Made by a program: the position numbers and the translations under genes
The notes under the pieces: generated by a model
Seen by the model: only the letters and a program-made list of their open reading frames with translations
The model's database searches: none
What the model was told of the DNA's origin: nothing
In this document: piece by piece, positions 1 through 7,417 of the stretch
How positions within the stretch are numbered: position 1 is the first letter of the stretch
How the letters are laid out: each line of letters opens with the position of its first letter
Source of the DNA: Motiliproteus sp047622605
Lineage (GTDB): Bacteria > Pseudomonadota > Gammaproteobacteria > Pseudomonadales > Balneatricaceae
Reading direction: 5' to 3'
Assembly: GCA_047622605.1 (NCBI GenBank)
Contig: JBLHND010000078.1
Location: forward strand, 1 to 16,123
Length of the DNA: 16,123 nt

Positions 1-57
1 CCTAGAAGGCTGATCGAGGACAGCGCGAGTGTAGTTTGAGCCGAGTTGGTCGGTTAT

Positions 58-97
58 TTGCTGTGAAAATCGGCAGGACAGACGATTTTCACAGCAA
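58..97. repeat. 15-bp perfect inverted repeat (hairpin)
   Basis: Bases 58-72 are the exact reverse complement of 83-97, with a 10-base loop at 73-82. The arms read TTGCTGTGAAAATCG and its complement. No T-run follows on either strand, so it is not a standard intrinsic terminator, although it could end or protect an upstream transcript. A shorter inverted repeat, ATGCGA-acc-TCGCAT, lies at 195-209. I see no coding region in bases 1-350. Confidence 0.6.
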
Positions 98-292
98 TAG
101 CTGACCCTGGTGCACACTGCAGAGACGTCGCTGGTGAATAGTCGCTCTATTGGACAAAAATGAGCGGGAAATCTGCCCCCTCTATATTAAGAGAATGCGA
201 ACCTCGCATGATGCTATGGATGCAGGCGCTAGAGCAACGCAGGAGCGGTGTTAGTCTGCTCTTTGTCAGTCTTCTTAACGCGAGTATCGCGC

Positions 293-320
293 TTGAGTGG
301 TAAGAACCGGGTGATACTAT
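293..320 (+). promoter_or_regulatory. Possible sigma-70 promoter for the TPR/pseudo-receiver gene
   Basis: TTGAGT at 293-298 is followed after 16 bases by TACTAT at 315-320. Each box matches the consensus at four of six positions. The start codon lies 30 bases downstream, behind a purine-rich GGACGGA at 339-345. The call is by eye only, and weak promoters of this quality occur by chance. Confidence 0.3.
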
Positions 321-350
321 CGTAGGCCTATTATTGTTGGACGGATCTGT

Positions 351-1946
351 ATGGGGGCTATTCTCGCCGAAAAATCAATCTTAATCGTGGCCGCCAAGCT
401 CGATGCGCTGGGTGTATTACGGGCTCAGGTCAGCGCCCTGGGTGCGGCAGAGGTGCAGGTAGCGTCATCGGCTAATATGGCCTTGAATATGATGCGAATG
501 CAGTCTTTTGATATCTGTGTTATCGAAAATTATCTAGGTGATGGCGAGAAAAGCGGCTATCAGCTGATCGAAGAGTCTATTCATGGAGGGCTGAAGAAAG
601 CGGGCCATAGTTATGTGCTGATCCTGCCTGAGGGCAGTGGGGGGATGGCCAACGACTCGCTCGAGAGCTTTGCTGAATCATTTTTCGTTAAGCCGATAGA
701 TCCGCAACTCTTTGCCAGCCGGCTTGAAAAGCTCATCAAACTCAAGCAGGCGATTAAGCCTGCCGAAGAGTTGGTAGACCTCGCCGAAAACACCAAAGCA
801 TTGCTGCTGACCACTCAGCTGTTGCGTAAGCACCCGTCTCTGGTGACCTACCTTACCCGGCTCCAGGGGCGTCTGCTGCTGACGCTTGAAAACTATACTG
901 ATGCGGTCCCTCTGTTTGAGCGTATAGCTGCAGATCGGGGATCCTCCTGGGCTTATCTGGGACTGGGGATCTGTGCCTACAATCAAGGCCAGTACGCTGA
1001 CGCGATTGCGCACTTTCATTTGGTATTACAGCGCACCCCCGATAGTATCGAGGCCTTTGAGTGGTTGTCGAAGGTCTATCGTGCTCTAGGCCGCAATGAT
1101 GAGGCGCAAAAACTACTCGAACGGGCGGTGAAGCTACAGCCTACAGCGCCGGTATTACATTACGGATTGGGCAATGTCGCGAGTGAAAACAGTAACTGGA
1201 CAGTCGCCATTGTCGCATTCCGTAACGCGGTTAAGTTTGCGTTGCATTCATGCCATCAACAACGGCATAACTATTTTGGTTTGGCCCGCTGTCTGCAAAC
1301 GCAGGTCTCGGCACAGGGTGGCGCGAACTCTTCAAAGGCCGAGCAAGAAGCGATCAGGACCCTGGAAAGTGTTGTTTTTGAGTATCACCAGGATCAACGA
1401 ATCCGGTTCAAATCGCGACTGATGACCTCCGAAACCTATCGCCTGTCGGGTGATATTACCCGTGCCAATGTCGCTGCTAAGGATGCCTTTGAGGTCTATA
1501 AGACCCTGGGTGACAGCACTAAGGCAGAGGAGCTGGATAACCTGCTCGAAGGTGTTGAGGGTACCCTGCTGCAGTCGAGTGTAGAGGCCTATAAGGCCGA
1601 CTTCAGTCGTCGAGTGTTCACCGAGACGGAGTGGGGTCGTAATAATTTCAAGGGTATGAGCCTGTATCGTAAGGGGCGTTTTGATGAGGCGTTGGCATGC
1701 TTTCTTAAGGCGTTAGAAACCGTGCCAAATAGCCCAAATGTGTTGCTTAATCTGATTCAGACCGGCTATGGGTTGATCCAACAGCATCCACAGAGGGCCG
1801 CTGAGGTATTGAGTGTCTGCAACGAGAAGCTACTGAGTGTCAGTATTGGCGCGATGAATAATAAACAGCAGGAGCGTTTTCGGGCCCTGAGTTTTCGTCG
1901 CGCGCAGTTGGCCCGTATTGAGGGTGATGCCGAGGGCGATGCTTAG
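351..1946 (+). CDS. Degenerate receiver domain fused to TPR repeats
   Basis: The 531-residue cytoplasmic protein has an N-terminal CheY-like fold (about residues 8-130) followed by helical tetratricopeptide repeats. Clear TPR units lie at about 199-230 (Y-x-x-G-x-x-A-Y pattern), 233-264, 268-298 and 436-471. The receiver has lost its chemistry. The acidic pair after beta-1 is A14-A15, the phospho-acceptor position (FDICVIEN) is E59 instead of Asp, and the Thr/Ser position appears to be P93. The Lys of FVKPID is kept (K114). Glu at the acceptor site can mimic phosphorylation, so the domain may be locked in one state or serve only for docking. Receiver-TPR proteins are known in gammaproteobacteria, for example VieB of Vibrio cholerae, which works with a cyclic-di-GMP phosphodiesterase. 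A similar adaptor role here is inference. The ATG at 351 has a purine-rich ribosome site just upstream. The partner is unknown. Confidence 0.85.
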   Translation: MGAILAEKSILIVAAKLDALGVLRAQVSALGAAEVQVASSANMALNMMRMQSFDICVIENYLGDGEKSGYQLIEESIHGGLKKAGHSYVLILPEGSGGMANDSLESFAESFFVKPIDPQLFASRLEKLIKLKQAIKPAEELVDLAENTKALLLTTQLLRKHPSLVTYLTRLQGRLLLTLENYTDAVPLFERIAADRGSSWAYLGLGICAYNQGQYADAIAHFHLVLQRTPDSIEAFEWLSKVYRALGRNDEAQKLLERAVKLQPTAPVLHYGLGNVASENSNWTVAIVAFRNAVKFALHSCHQQRHNYFGLARCLQTQVSAQGGANSSKAEQEAIRTLESVVFEYHQDQRIRFKSRLMTSETYRLSGDITRANVAAKDAFEVYKTLGDSTKAEELDNLLEGVEGTLLQSSVEAYKADFSRRVFTETEWGRNNFKGMSLYRKGRFDEALACFLKALETVPNSPNVLLNLIQTGYGLIQQHPQRAAEVLSVCNEKLLSVSIGAMNNKQQERFRALSFRRAQLARIEGDAEGDA

Positions 1947-1993
1947 GAGGCGGGTCCCCCCGGCCCAGAGCGCTTTGCGCCGCGTTAGCCCTA

Positions 1994-2260
1994 TTACGGA
2001 GGCGTTGCGACATCCATGTCAGGGCGTTCCAGAGCCAGTTCGGCCGTCGGCAACCGTCCTGCTTCCCCGCGGCGTTGGATATACCCCAGCACTTGATTCC
2101 GCTCGTCGCGTGTCACCCCGGCGGTTTCCTCTGCCTTGGCAAACTCGGGTGTCTTGTCTAGCAAGGCCACGGCATCGTCCCGCTTGGACACTAAAGGTAT
2201 CAGCCTGTGGCTGCCTGCATCAGTATTTGTCACACGACCTCTCACTGCCGAACCTTGCAC
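1994..2260 (-). CDS. Doubtful small antisense ORF or gene remnant
   Basis: This 88-codon minus-strand ORF lies in the gap between the TPR gene and the sirtuin gene. It begins at GTG and has no convincing ribosome-binding site. The frame stays open upstream to about 2335 without an ATG, as if the 5' end were missing. The C-terminal two thirds look protein-like: charged, helix-forming stretches (KRDDAVALLDKTPEFAKAEE, then GVTRDERNQVLGYIQRR) and codon use with many G/C third positions. I recognise no family. It may be a real small gene with an unusual start, a truncated pseudogene, or chance. The rest of 1947-2385 holds no clear terminator, since the GC-rich stretch after the TPR stop codon lacks a T-run, and no clear promoter. 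Confidence 0.3.
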   Translation of the reverse strand: MQGSAVRGRVTNTDAGSHRLIPLVSKRDDAVALLDKTPEFAKAEETAGVTRDERNQVLGYIQRRGEAGRLPTAELALERPDMDVATPP

Positions 2261-2385
2261 GATGACAGGGGATGCAGCAGGCAGAGTAACGCCGAGCCAA
2301 GAGGAGTAGATCTGTCGGCCTACTAGGCGCTATTCTATTGTCCCTGTAGGGATTGTCGTGCCCAGAGTGTGGATGGAGAGGTGTG

Positions 2386-3096
2386 TTGGCTATTAAATCG
2401 ATCGTCATTTTAACGGGAGCAGGGGTTTCTGCGGAATCCGGGATACGTACGTTCAGAGCGGCGGATGGGCTTTGGGAAGACCATCGGATCGAGGATGTGG
2501 CTACTCCTGAAGCGTTCCTGCGTGATCCGCATCGGGTGCACCAGTTTTATAATGAGCGCCGCAGGCAGTTGCTGTCTGAGAAGGTAAGGCCGAATTTAGC
2601 CCACCGGGCACTTGCGCGGCTTGAAAGGGAGTTTCCGGGAACGGTGCTGCTGGTCACTCAGAATATCGATAATCTGCATGAGCGGGCCGGTACGCAGAAC
2701 CGGATTCACATGCATGGGGAACTGTTGAAACTCAGGTGTCAGGAGACTGGTGTGATCTATCCGTTGCATGAAGACTCTCAGCCTGAGGATGTCTGCGCCT
2801 GTTGCGGATCATCCGGTAATTTACGGCCTGATATCGTCTGGTTTGGAGAGCTTCCACTAGACATGGCGCGAATATATACAGCCCTTGAAGCGTGCGATTT
2901 GTTTGTATCTGTTGGGACCTCTGGCAACGTCTATCCCGCCGCGGGTTTCGCGGAGATTGCGAACGAGTGTGGCGCTTTAACGGTTGAATTGAACCTCGAA
3001 CCTTCGCAGATTCAGTCTGCTTTTAGGCATAGAGTCTATGGCCCGGCCAGTGAGGTTGTACCGCAATTTGTTGCAGATATTCTAAAGCAGGTTTGA
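2386..3096 (+). CDS. cobB: CobB-like class III sirtuin (NAD-dependent lysine deacylase)
   Basis: Sirtuins remove acyl groups from lysine using NAD+, giving nicotinamide and O-acyl-ADP-ribose. From the TTG start the protein has 236 residues and the full Sir2 signature: GAGVSAESGI at 11-20, TQNID at 91-95, catalytic His110 in HMHGEL, and a zinc-knuckle area with Cys118 and CACC at 137-140. The single first Cys followed by a CxCC group is also how I recall E. coli CobB. Y55 and R58 in FYNERR form the Y-x-x-R pair typical of class III sirtuins, so desuccinylation or demalonylation is likely besides deacetylation. I prefer TTG 2386 because GGAGAGG at 2375-2381 gives good spacing and the protein then starts MAIKSIVILTGAG. 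GTG 2383 and TTG 2353 are in-frame alternatives. The MFS gene follows 45 bases later, suggesting co-transcription. Confidence 0.93.
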   Translation: MAIKSIVILTGAGVSAESGIRTFRAADGLWEDHRIEDVATPEAFLRDPHRVHQFYNERRRQLLSEKVRPNLAHRALARLEREFPGTVLLVTQNIDNLHERAGTQNRIHMHGELLKLRCQETGVIYPLHEDSQPEDVCACCGSSGNLRPDIVWFGELPLDMARIYTALEACDLFVSVGTSGNVYPAAGFAEIANECGALTVELNLEPSQIQSAFRHRVYGPASEVVPQFVADILKQV

Positions 3097-3136
3097 TGGA
3101 GGCGCGTTGTATGGAGGGGTTTTGTATGGAGAGCAT
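3092..3136 (+). repeat. Three 15-bp tandem repeats between cobB and the MFS gene
   Basis: Three adjacent units begin at 3092, 3107 and 3122: TTTGATGGAGGCGCG, TTGTATGGAGGGGTT and TTGTATGGAGAGCAT. All share ATGGAG. The first unit contains the sirtuin stop codon as TGATG. The last supplies the GGAGAG (3128-3133) that serves as ribosome-binding site for the MFS start at 3142. Because the period is 15, the three ATGs (3096, 3111, 3126) share one reading frame. It is open for 17 codons, ending at TAA 3147-3149 just inside the MFS gene. Confidence 0.75.
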
Positions 3137-3141
3137 CGGGG

Positions 3142-4347
3142 ATGCGTAAAAGGTTACAGTCGGTGTTGATTAATCGCGATGTGGCGCTGCTGGCGACCTG
3201 TCAGGCGCTGCTGGTTACCGGTAATGTGTTGTTGGTTTCGGTGACCTCGCTGATCGGCAATCGGCTGACCACGGAGCCGATCCTGGCCACGCTTCCCGTC
3301 GCGATGCAGTTTGGCGGCATGATGCTGGCGACCCTGCCGGTTTCGCTGTTGATGAAGCGTATAGGGCGGCGGCGAGGCTTCATCTTGGGTAACCTTATCG
3401 GCATTGTTGGCGCAGCGATCTGTTTGAGTGGCTTGCAACTGAGTTCGCTGCTGCTGTTCTGTATAGGTACCGGCTTGATCGGTGCCTGTATCGGGATCAG
3501 TCAGCTATACCGTTTTGCCGCCGTTGATGCCTCGAATGACGCGAGCCGGCACCGTGCGATAGGTCTGGTGATGACCGGCGGTATTGTCGCCGCATTGGTC
3601 GGGCCGAACCTCGCTGTCTGGACCCGGGAGTGGTTGCCCCAGACGCTTTATGGAGGCAGCTTTATAGGTTTGATCGGGCTGTATCTGCTGACGTTGTTGG
3701 CCCTGAGTCGAATCCGCATCCCGCCGCCCTCTGCTGAGGAGATTCATGGACAACAACGGCCGTTGTCCGAGATCCTCAGGCAGCCGGTTTTTAGGGTGGC
3801 GGTGTTTGGCGCTATGGTCGCTTACGCGGTAATGGCGTTGATTATGACGGCAACCCCGCTAGCGATGTCCGGTTGCGGATTTGGTTTTCCGAGCACGGCA
3901 GGCGTTATCCAGTGGCATGTGTTGGGCATGTTTGCGCCTTCCTTCCTGACCGGTCATTTAATCAGCCGCTATGGCATCATCCCGATAATGCTGACGGGGA
4001 CAGTATTGATGATCGTCTCGGTGTTGATCAATCTTGCGGGGGTCAGCGAGGGTCATTTCACTATTGCCCTGCTGTTGCTCGGCGTGGGGTGGAATTTCCT
4101 CTATATAGGATCTACCAGTTTAGTGACGCAGTCCTATCGACTTGCGGAGAAGGCTAAAGTCCAGGGCATCAATGACATGCTGGTCTCGCTGGCGGTGATG
4201 CTGTCGGCCTTCTTTGCCGGGGTGCTGCACAATCTGTTCGGCTGGCAGTCGGTCAACCTGGCCATGTTGCCGCTGTTGTTACTCGTCGTCGCCGTTATTG
4301 TTGTCTTTCATCGGCAGCGTGTTAACGCGCTGGCGATGTCATGCTGA
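3142..4347 (+). CDS. MFS transporter, substrate unknown
   Basis: The 401-residue inner-membrane protein has twelve hydrophobic segments, at about residues 13-39, 47-71, 79-98, 101-119, 139-160, 168-189, 216-242, 254-274, 279-301, 306-328, 340-365 and 371-390. A basic loop after segment 2 (MKRIGRRRG, 71-79) matches the loop 2-3 motif of the major facilitator superfamily but lacks the usual Asp. A longer loop between segments 6 and 7 (about 190-215) separates the two six-helix halves. There is no long binding or soluble domain. ATG 3142 follows GGAGAG at 3128-3133. The gene sits 45 bases after the sirtuin gene and probably shares its transcript. Family members are proton-driven exporters or importers. 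The sequence does not show what this one carries. Confidence 0.88.
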   Translation: MRKRLQSVLINRDVALLATCQALLVTGNVLLVSVTSLIGNRLTTEPILATLPVAMQFGGMMLATLPVSLLMKRIGRRRGFILGNLIGIVGAAICLSGLQLSSLLLFCIGTGLIGACIGISQLYRFAAVDASNDASRHRAIGLVMTGGIVAALVGPNLAVWTREWLPQTLYGGSFIGLIGLYLLTLLALSRIRIPPPSAEEIHGQQRPLSEILRQPVFRVAVFGAMVAYAVMALIMTATPLAMSGCGFGFPSTAGVIQWHVLGMFAPSFLTGHLISRYGIIPIMLTGTVLMIVSVLINLAGVSEGHFTIALLLLGVGWNFLYIGSTSLVTQSYRLAEKAKVQGINDMLVSLAVMLSAFFAGVLHNLFGWQSVNLAMLPLLLLVVAVIVVFHRQRVNALAMSC

Positions 4348-4411
4348 TGTCGCTTTACTGTGTTATTAGTGACTTTTGTATTTTCGTACTTTTGTACTTG
4401 GCCCGATGTAA

Positions 4412-4477
4412 GCTGTTGCTGTTGCTGTTGTTGCTGTTGTTACAGTCGTTACAGTCGTTACAGTCGTTACAGTCGTT
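4412..4477 (+). repeat. Tandem repeat tract upstream of ppnN: GCTGTT/GTT run plus ACAGTCGTT x4
   Basis: From 4412 to 4441 the sequence is built of GCTGTT and GTT units (GCTGTT x3, GTT, GCTGTT, GTT). Four perfect 9-bp copies of ACAGTCGTT follow at 4442-4477. A run of eight T at 4482-4489 comes next, then GGAG at 4490-4493 and the ppnN ATG at 4500. The array therefore lies in the leader or promoter of ppnN and ends about 22 bases before the start codon. Copy-number changes by slippage would alter spacing or leader structure but no reading frame. Confidence 0.9.
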
Positions 4478-4499
4478 AGTGTTTTTTTTGGAGCCTTAG

Positions 4500-5873
4500 A
4501 TGACCCCTTCTTTCAGTGTGACCGCCAGTGTGACCCCTGTTAATGAATTGGAGACCCTGTCCCAGTATGAGATTTCCCGGTTGCAGGATAAGAGCCATAC
4601 CGGCCTGTACCAGTTATTTCGTAAATGCGCGCTGGCGGTGTTGAACTGTGATTCAGAGATGGATGACACCCGCGAAGTGCTCAAGCGCTTCGAGAGGTTT
4701 GATATTCAGATCAGTCAAAAACATCGGGGGATTCAACTCGATTTGATCCATGCCCCGGATACCGCCTTCGTTGACGGCCATATTATTACCGGTATTCGCG
4801 AGAATCTATTCGCTGTATTACGCGATATTCTCTATGTCGGTGATGAACTTGCGCTGAGTTATGGCCGGCTGCAGCCCTCGGAGGCCATTACCAACGAAGT
4901 CTTTCATATCCTGCGCCATGCGCATGCGATCAAGCCCCGTGAAAAGCCAAATCTGGTGGTCTGCTGGGGGGGGCATTCGATCGGGCGTGAAGAGTATCTG
5001 TACACCAAGTCGGTGGGCTATGAGCTGGGCCTTCGGGGCTTCGATATCTGCACCGGTTGTGGTCCTGGCGCGATGAAGGGGCCGATGAAGGGCGCCGCCA
5101 TCGCCCATGCCAAGCAGCGGATAGCGCGCGGTCGCTACGTGGGTATCTCCGAACCCGGTATTATCGCCGCAGAGTCGCCCAATCCGATCGTTAACGAACT
5201 GATTACCATGCCCGATATCGAAAAACGCCTGGAAGCATTCGTGCGCCTGGGCCATGGTGTGATCGTGTTTCCCGGCGGGGCGGGTACTGCCGAAGAGATC
5301 CTGTTCATTCTTGGGGTGCTGATGGATGAAAGAAATGCCCAGATACCCTTTCCGTTAATTTTTACGGGCCCCGCCTCTGCCCGCAGCTATTTCGAGAGTA
5401 TCGATCAGTTTATTCGCGGTTGTTTGGGTGATGATGTGGCCCGTTTCTACGAGATTATCATCGATGATACGGCGGATGTTGCCCGGAAGATGAAGGCGGG
5501 TATCAGTCAGGTTACCGCTCATAGGCGTAAGACCAGTGAGTCTTTTCACTTTAACTGGCCGCTGCAGGTGGATTATGAGCTGTTTCAGCTACCCTTCGAA
5601 CCGACGCATGCCAGCATGGCAGGGCTTGATCTGCACCGGCAGCAGCCGCCACACCAGTTGGCCGCTAACCTGCGCCGGGCATTGTCAGGTATCGTGGCCG
5701 GTAATGTGAAGGAGAGCGGTATTCAAGCGATAGAGGCGCACGGTGTGTTTGAACTCAGTGGCGATCTGGAGCTGATGCGATCTCTGGATCGTTTGCTGCG
5801 GGAGTTCGTTGAGCAGCGGCGGATGAAACTGAACTTCTCCAGTTATCGCCCCTGCTATCACATTAAGCACTGA
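4500..5873 (+). CDS. ppnN: Nucleotide 5'-monophosphate nucleosidase PpnN
   Basis: PpnN (formerly YgdH) splits the N-glycosidic bond of purine and pyrimidine nucleoside monophosphates, giving ribose 5-phosphate and free base for salvage. The E. coli enzyme is a (p)ppGpp target. The 457-residue length fits the E. coli protein of about 454. An N-terminal helical region (about 15-145, with LYQLFRKCALAVLN and ENLFAVLRDILYVGDEL) precedes the LOG-like Rossmann core: GGHS at 157-160, GCGPGAMKGPMKGA at 186-199, R243 in EKRLEAF and PGGAGTAEE at 258-266. The last two are the nucleotide-binding and catalytic motif of the lysine-decarboxylase-like/LOG family. A C-terminal domain follows (about 350-457). 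ATG 4500 has GGAG six bases upstream. The gene appears to stand alone, with a tandem-repeat leader and a strong terminator. The residues for ppGpp binding cannot be checked here. Confidence 0.95.
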   Translation: MTPSFSVTASVTPVNELETLSQYEISRLQDKSHTGLYQLFRKCALAVLNCDSEMDDTREVLKRFERFDIQISQKHRGIQLDLIHAPDTAFVDGHIITGIRENLFAVLRDILYVGDELALSYGRLQPSEAITNEVFHILRHAHAIKPREKPNLVVCWGGHSIGREEYLYTKSVGYELGLRGFDICTGCGPGAMKGPMKGAAIAHAKQRIARGRYVGISEPGIIAAESPNPIVNELITMPDIEKRLEAFVRLGHGVIVFPGGAGTAEEILFILGVLMDERNAQIPFPLIFTGPASARSYFESIDQFIRGCLGDDVARFYEIIIDDTADVARKMKAGISQVTAHRRKTSESFHFNWPLQVDYELFQLPFEPTHASMAGLDLHRQQPPHQLAANLRRALSGIVAGNVKESGIQAIEAHGVFELSGDLELMRSLDRLLREFVEQRRMKLNFSSYRPCYHIKH

Positions 5874-5893
5874 CACATAGAGCATTTGTAGCC

Positions 5894-5932
5894 AAAAAAA
5901 ACGGCGATCATTATGATGATCGCCGTTTTTTT
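5894..5932. terminator. Bidirectional intrinsic terminator between ppnN and bktB
   Basis: An 11-bp perfect stem, ACGGCGATCAT (5901-5911) with its complement (5916-5926), closes a TATG loop. It is flanked by A-runs on the left (5894-5901) and T-runs on the right (5926-5932), so both strands end in a U-tract after the hairpin. It lies 20 bases after the ppnN stop and 38 bases before the end of the convergent thiolase gene. Confidence 0.95.
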
Positions 5933-5970
5933 ATCGAGCCCGGCTTAGGACTCGATGACTGCTGTAGTGG

Positions 5971-7155
5971 TTAGACGCGTTCGAAGATAGTCGCGATACC
6001 CTGACCGCCGCCGATACACATGGTGACCAGCGCGTAGCGACCGTTGGTGCGCTCCAGCTCGTACAGTGCCTTGGTGGCGATAAAGGCACCCGAACAACCT
6101 ACAGGGTGACCCAGTGCGATGGCACCACCGTTGGGGTTGGTCTTGGTCATATCCAGACCCAGGCCTTTGGCGACTGCCAGTGCTTGTGCGGCAAAGGCTT
6201 CATTCGACTCGATCACATCCATCTGGTCCAGCGTCAGGCCGGCACGTGCAAGCGCGAGCTTAGTGGCTGGGATAGGACCTTCGCCCATGATGTGGTTAGG
6301 GACGCCGGCGAGGGCGTAGGAAACCAGGCGAGCCATCGGCTTGTAACCGTCCTTCTCGGCCATATCAGCACTACCCAGAACCATAAAGGCGGCGCCGTCG
6401 TTGATTCCGGAAGCGTTGCCCGCAGTCACGGTACCATCCTTCTTGAAGGCCGGACGCATCTTGGCCAGGCTTTCCATGCTGGTGCTCGGCTTGCCGTGCT
6501 CATCGGTGTCGAAGGTGGTCTCGCCGCGACGGCTCTTGAGTACAATCGGGGTGATCTGCGACTTGAAGCGACCTTCGGCGATCGCGATTCCTGCACGGCG
6601 TTGCGACTCTACTGCGAAGGCGTCTTGATCTTCACGGGTAAAGCCCCACTTTTCCGCCAGGTTCTCTGCCGTGATACCCATATGGCCAACGCCAAAGGGA
6701 TCGGTCAGAGTGGCTACCATCATATCGACCAGGGTGGTATCACCCATACGCGCACCGGAGCGCATCGCGGGGGAAAGGTAGGCACCGCGTGACATTACTT
6801 CGACACCACCACCGACACCGTAGTCACAATCGCCCAGCATGATCGCCTGGGAGGTCGAAACGATGCCCTGAAGGCCCGAACTACAGAGGCGGTTAACGCC
6901 CATGGCGACCGACTCCATCGGCAGTCCTGCCTGGATAGACGCAACGCGGGCAACGTAGGGGAAGCGGGATTCGGTCGGAATACAGTTACCGACGGTCACA
7001 TAGTTGATCTTCTGAGGATCCACGCCAGAGCGCTTAACCGCATCTTTCATTACCAGGCCCGCGAGTTCAGCCGGCTCCATGCCGCTCAGTGAACCACCAA
7101 AAGCACCAATCGCGGAACGAGCCGCACTCAGGACGAAGACTTCACGATTTGCCAT
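5971..7155 (-). CDS. bktB: Acetyl-CoA acyltransferase / beta-ketothiolase (BktB-like)
   Basis: This 394-residue cytosolic thiolase either condenses two acyl-CoA molecules to 3-ketoacyl-CoA or cleaves 3-ketoacyl-CoA with CoA. Active-site residues are all present: nucleophile Cys91 in NRLCSSGLQ, NEAF at 318-321, His350 in GHP and Cys380 in CIGGGQG. The sequence reads very close to BktB of Cupriavidus necator (for example GGSLSGMEPAEL, HMGITAEN, FDTDEHGKPS, YALVTMCIGGGQG). A role in polyhydroxyalkanoate precursor supply or short-chain fatty acid and amino-acid breakdown is therefore likely. PhaA-type or FadA-like use cannot be excluded. ATG 7155 has AAGGAA just upstream on the minus strand. No partner gene for beta-oxidation or polymer synthesis is adjacent. 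A palindrome overlapping a -10-like box upstream suggests control by a repressor. Confidence 0.92.
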   Translation of the reverse strand: MANREVFVLSAARSAIGAFGGSLSGMEPAELAGLVMKDAVKRSGVDPQKINYVTVGNCIPTESRFPYVARVASIQAGLPMESVAMGVNRLCSSGLQGIVSTSQAIMLGDCDYGVGGGVEVMSRGAYLSPAMRSGARMGDTTLVDMMVATLTDPFGVGHMGITAENLAEKWGFTREDQDAFAVESQRRAGIAIAEGRFKSQITPIVLKSRRGETTFDTDEHGKPSTSMESLAKMRPAFKKDGTVTAGNASGINDGAAFMVLGSADMAEKDGYKPMARLVSYALAGVPNHIMGEGPIPATKLALARAGLTLDQMDVIESNEAFAAQALAVAKGLGLDMTKTNPNGGAIALGHPVGCSGAFIATKALYELERTNGRYALVTMCIGGGQGIATIFERV

Positions 7156-7237
7156 TTAATATTCCTTATTAGATCAGGTAAAAATCAGTTGCTTTTACGA
7201 CGGCGTTTGTCGCTTCACGAGGACTGATTCTTTGATG

Positions 7238-7267
7238 ACTGCTGCCGACATCTCCGGCAGCAGTATA
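7238..7267 (-). promoter_or_regulatory. Candidate -10 box and overlapping operator-like palindrome for bktB
   Basis: On the minus strand TATACT (7267-7262) matches the -10 consensus at five of six positions. A perfect 10-bp inverted repeat, ACTGCTGCCG at 7238-7247 against 7255-7264 with a 7-base centre, overlaps this box and the expected transcript start. No good -35 is visible. A repressor site here would block initiation. As RNA the same sequence would form a hairpin, but it has no T-run. Confidence 0.4.
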
Positions 7268-7417
7268 GGCGCTGCATTAAACCACGATTACGCTAGAGCT
7301 CACTCTATCCCCTGAATGAACCCGAGTTGTTACCTTTACAGCGGCCACAAGAGTAACACTGGTTTATTACGAATTCCTAAGGGAGTGGCTAGTCTTTAGT
7401 CTAGCAAGTGCTTGAGG

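Noticed and set aside
58..97. CRP-type site from TGTGA and TCACA
   Set aside because: The half-sites are about 22 bases apart instead of six. The perfect 15-bp stem is better described as a hairpin.
1918..2265. 115-codon plus-strand ORF after the TPR gene
   Set aside because: It overlaps the TPR gene end, is very rich in Arg and Pro as GC-rich chance frames are, and competes with the more protein-like opposite strand.
4442..4477. CRISPR array from regular ACAGTCGTT repeats
   Set aside because: The 9-bp units are contiguous, with no spacers, and no cas genes occur. It is a simple tandem repeat.
6106..6792. 228-codon plus-strand ORF opposite the thiolase gene
   Set aside because: It lies wholly inside bktB, whose translation is an unambiguous thiolase. 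The antisense frame has no recognisable domain and reflects codon bias.
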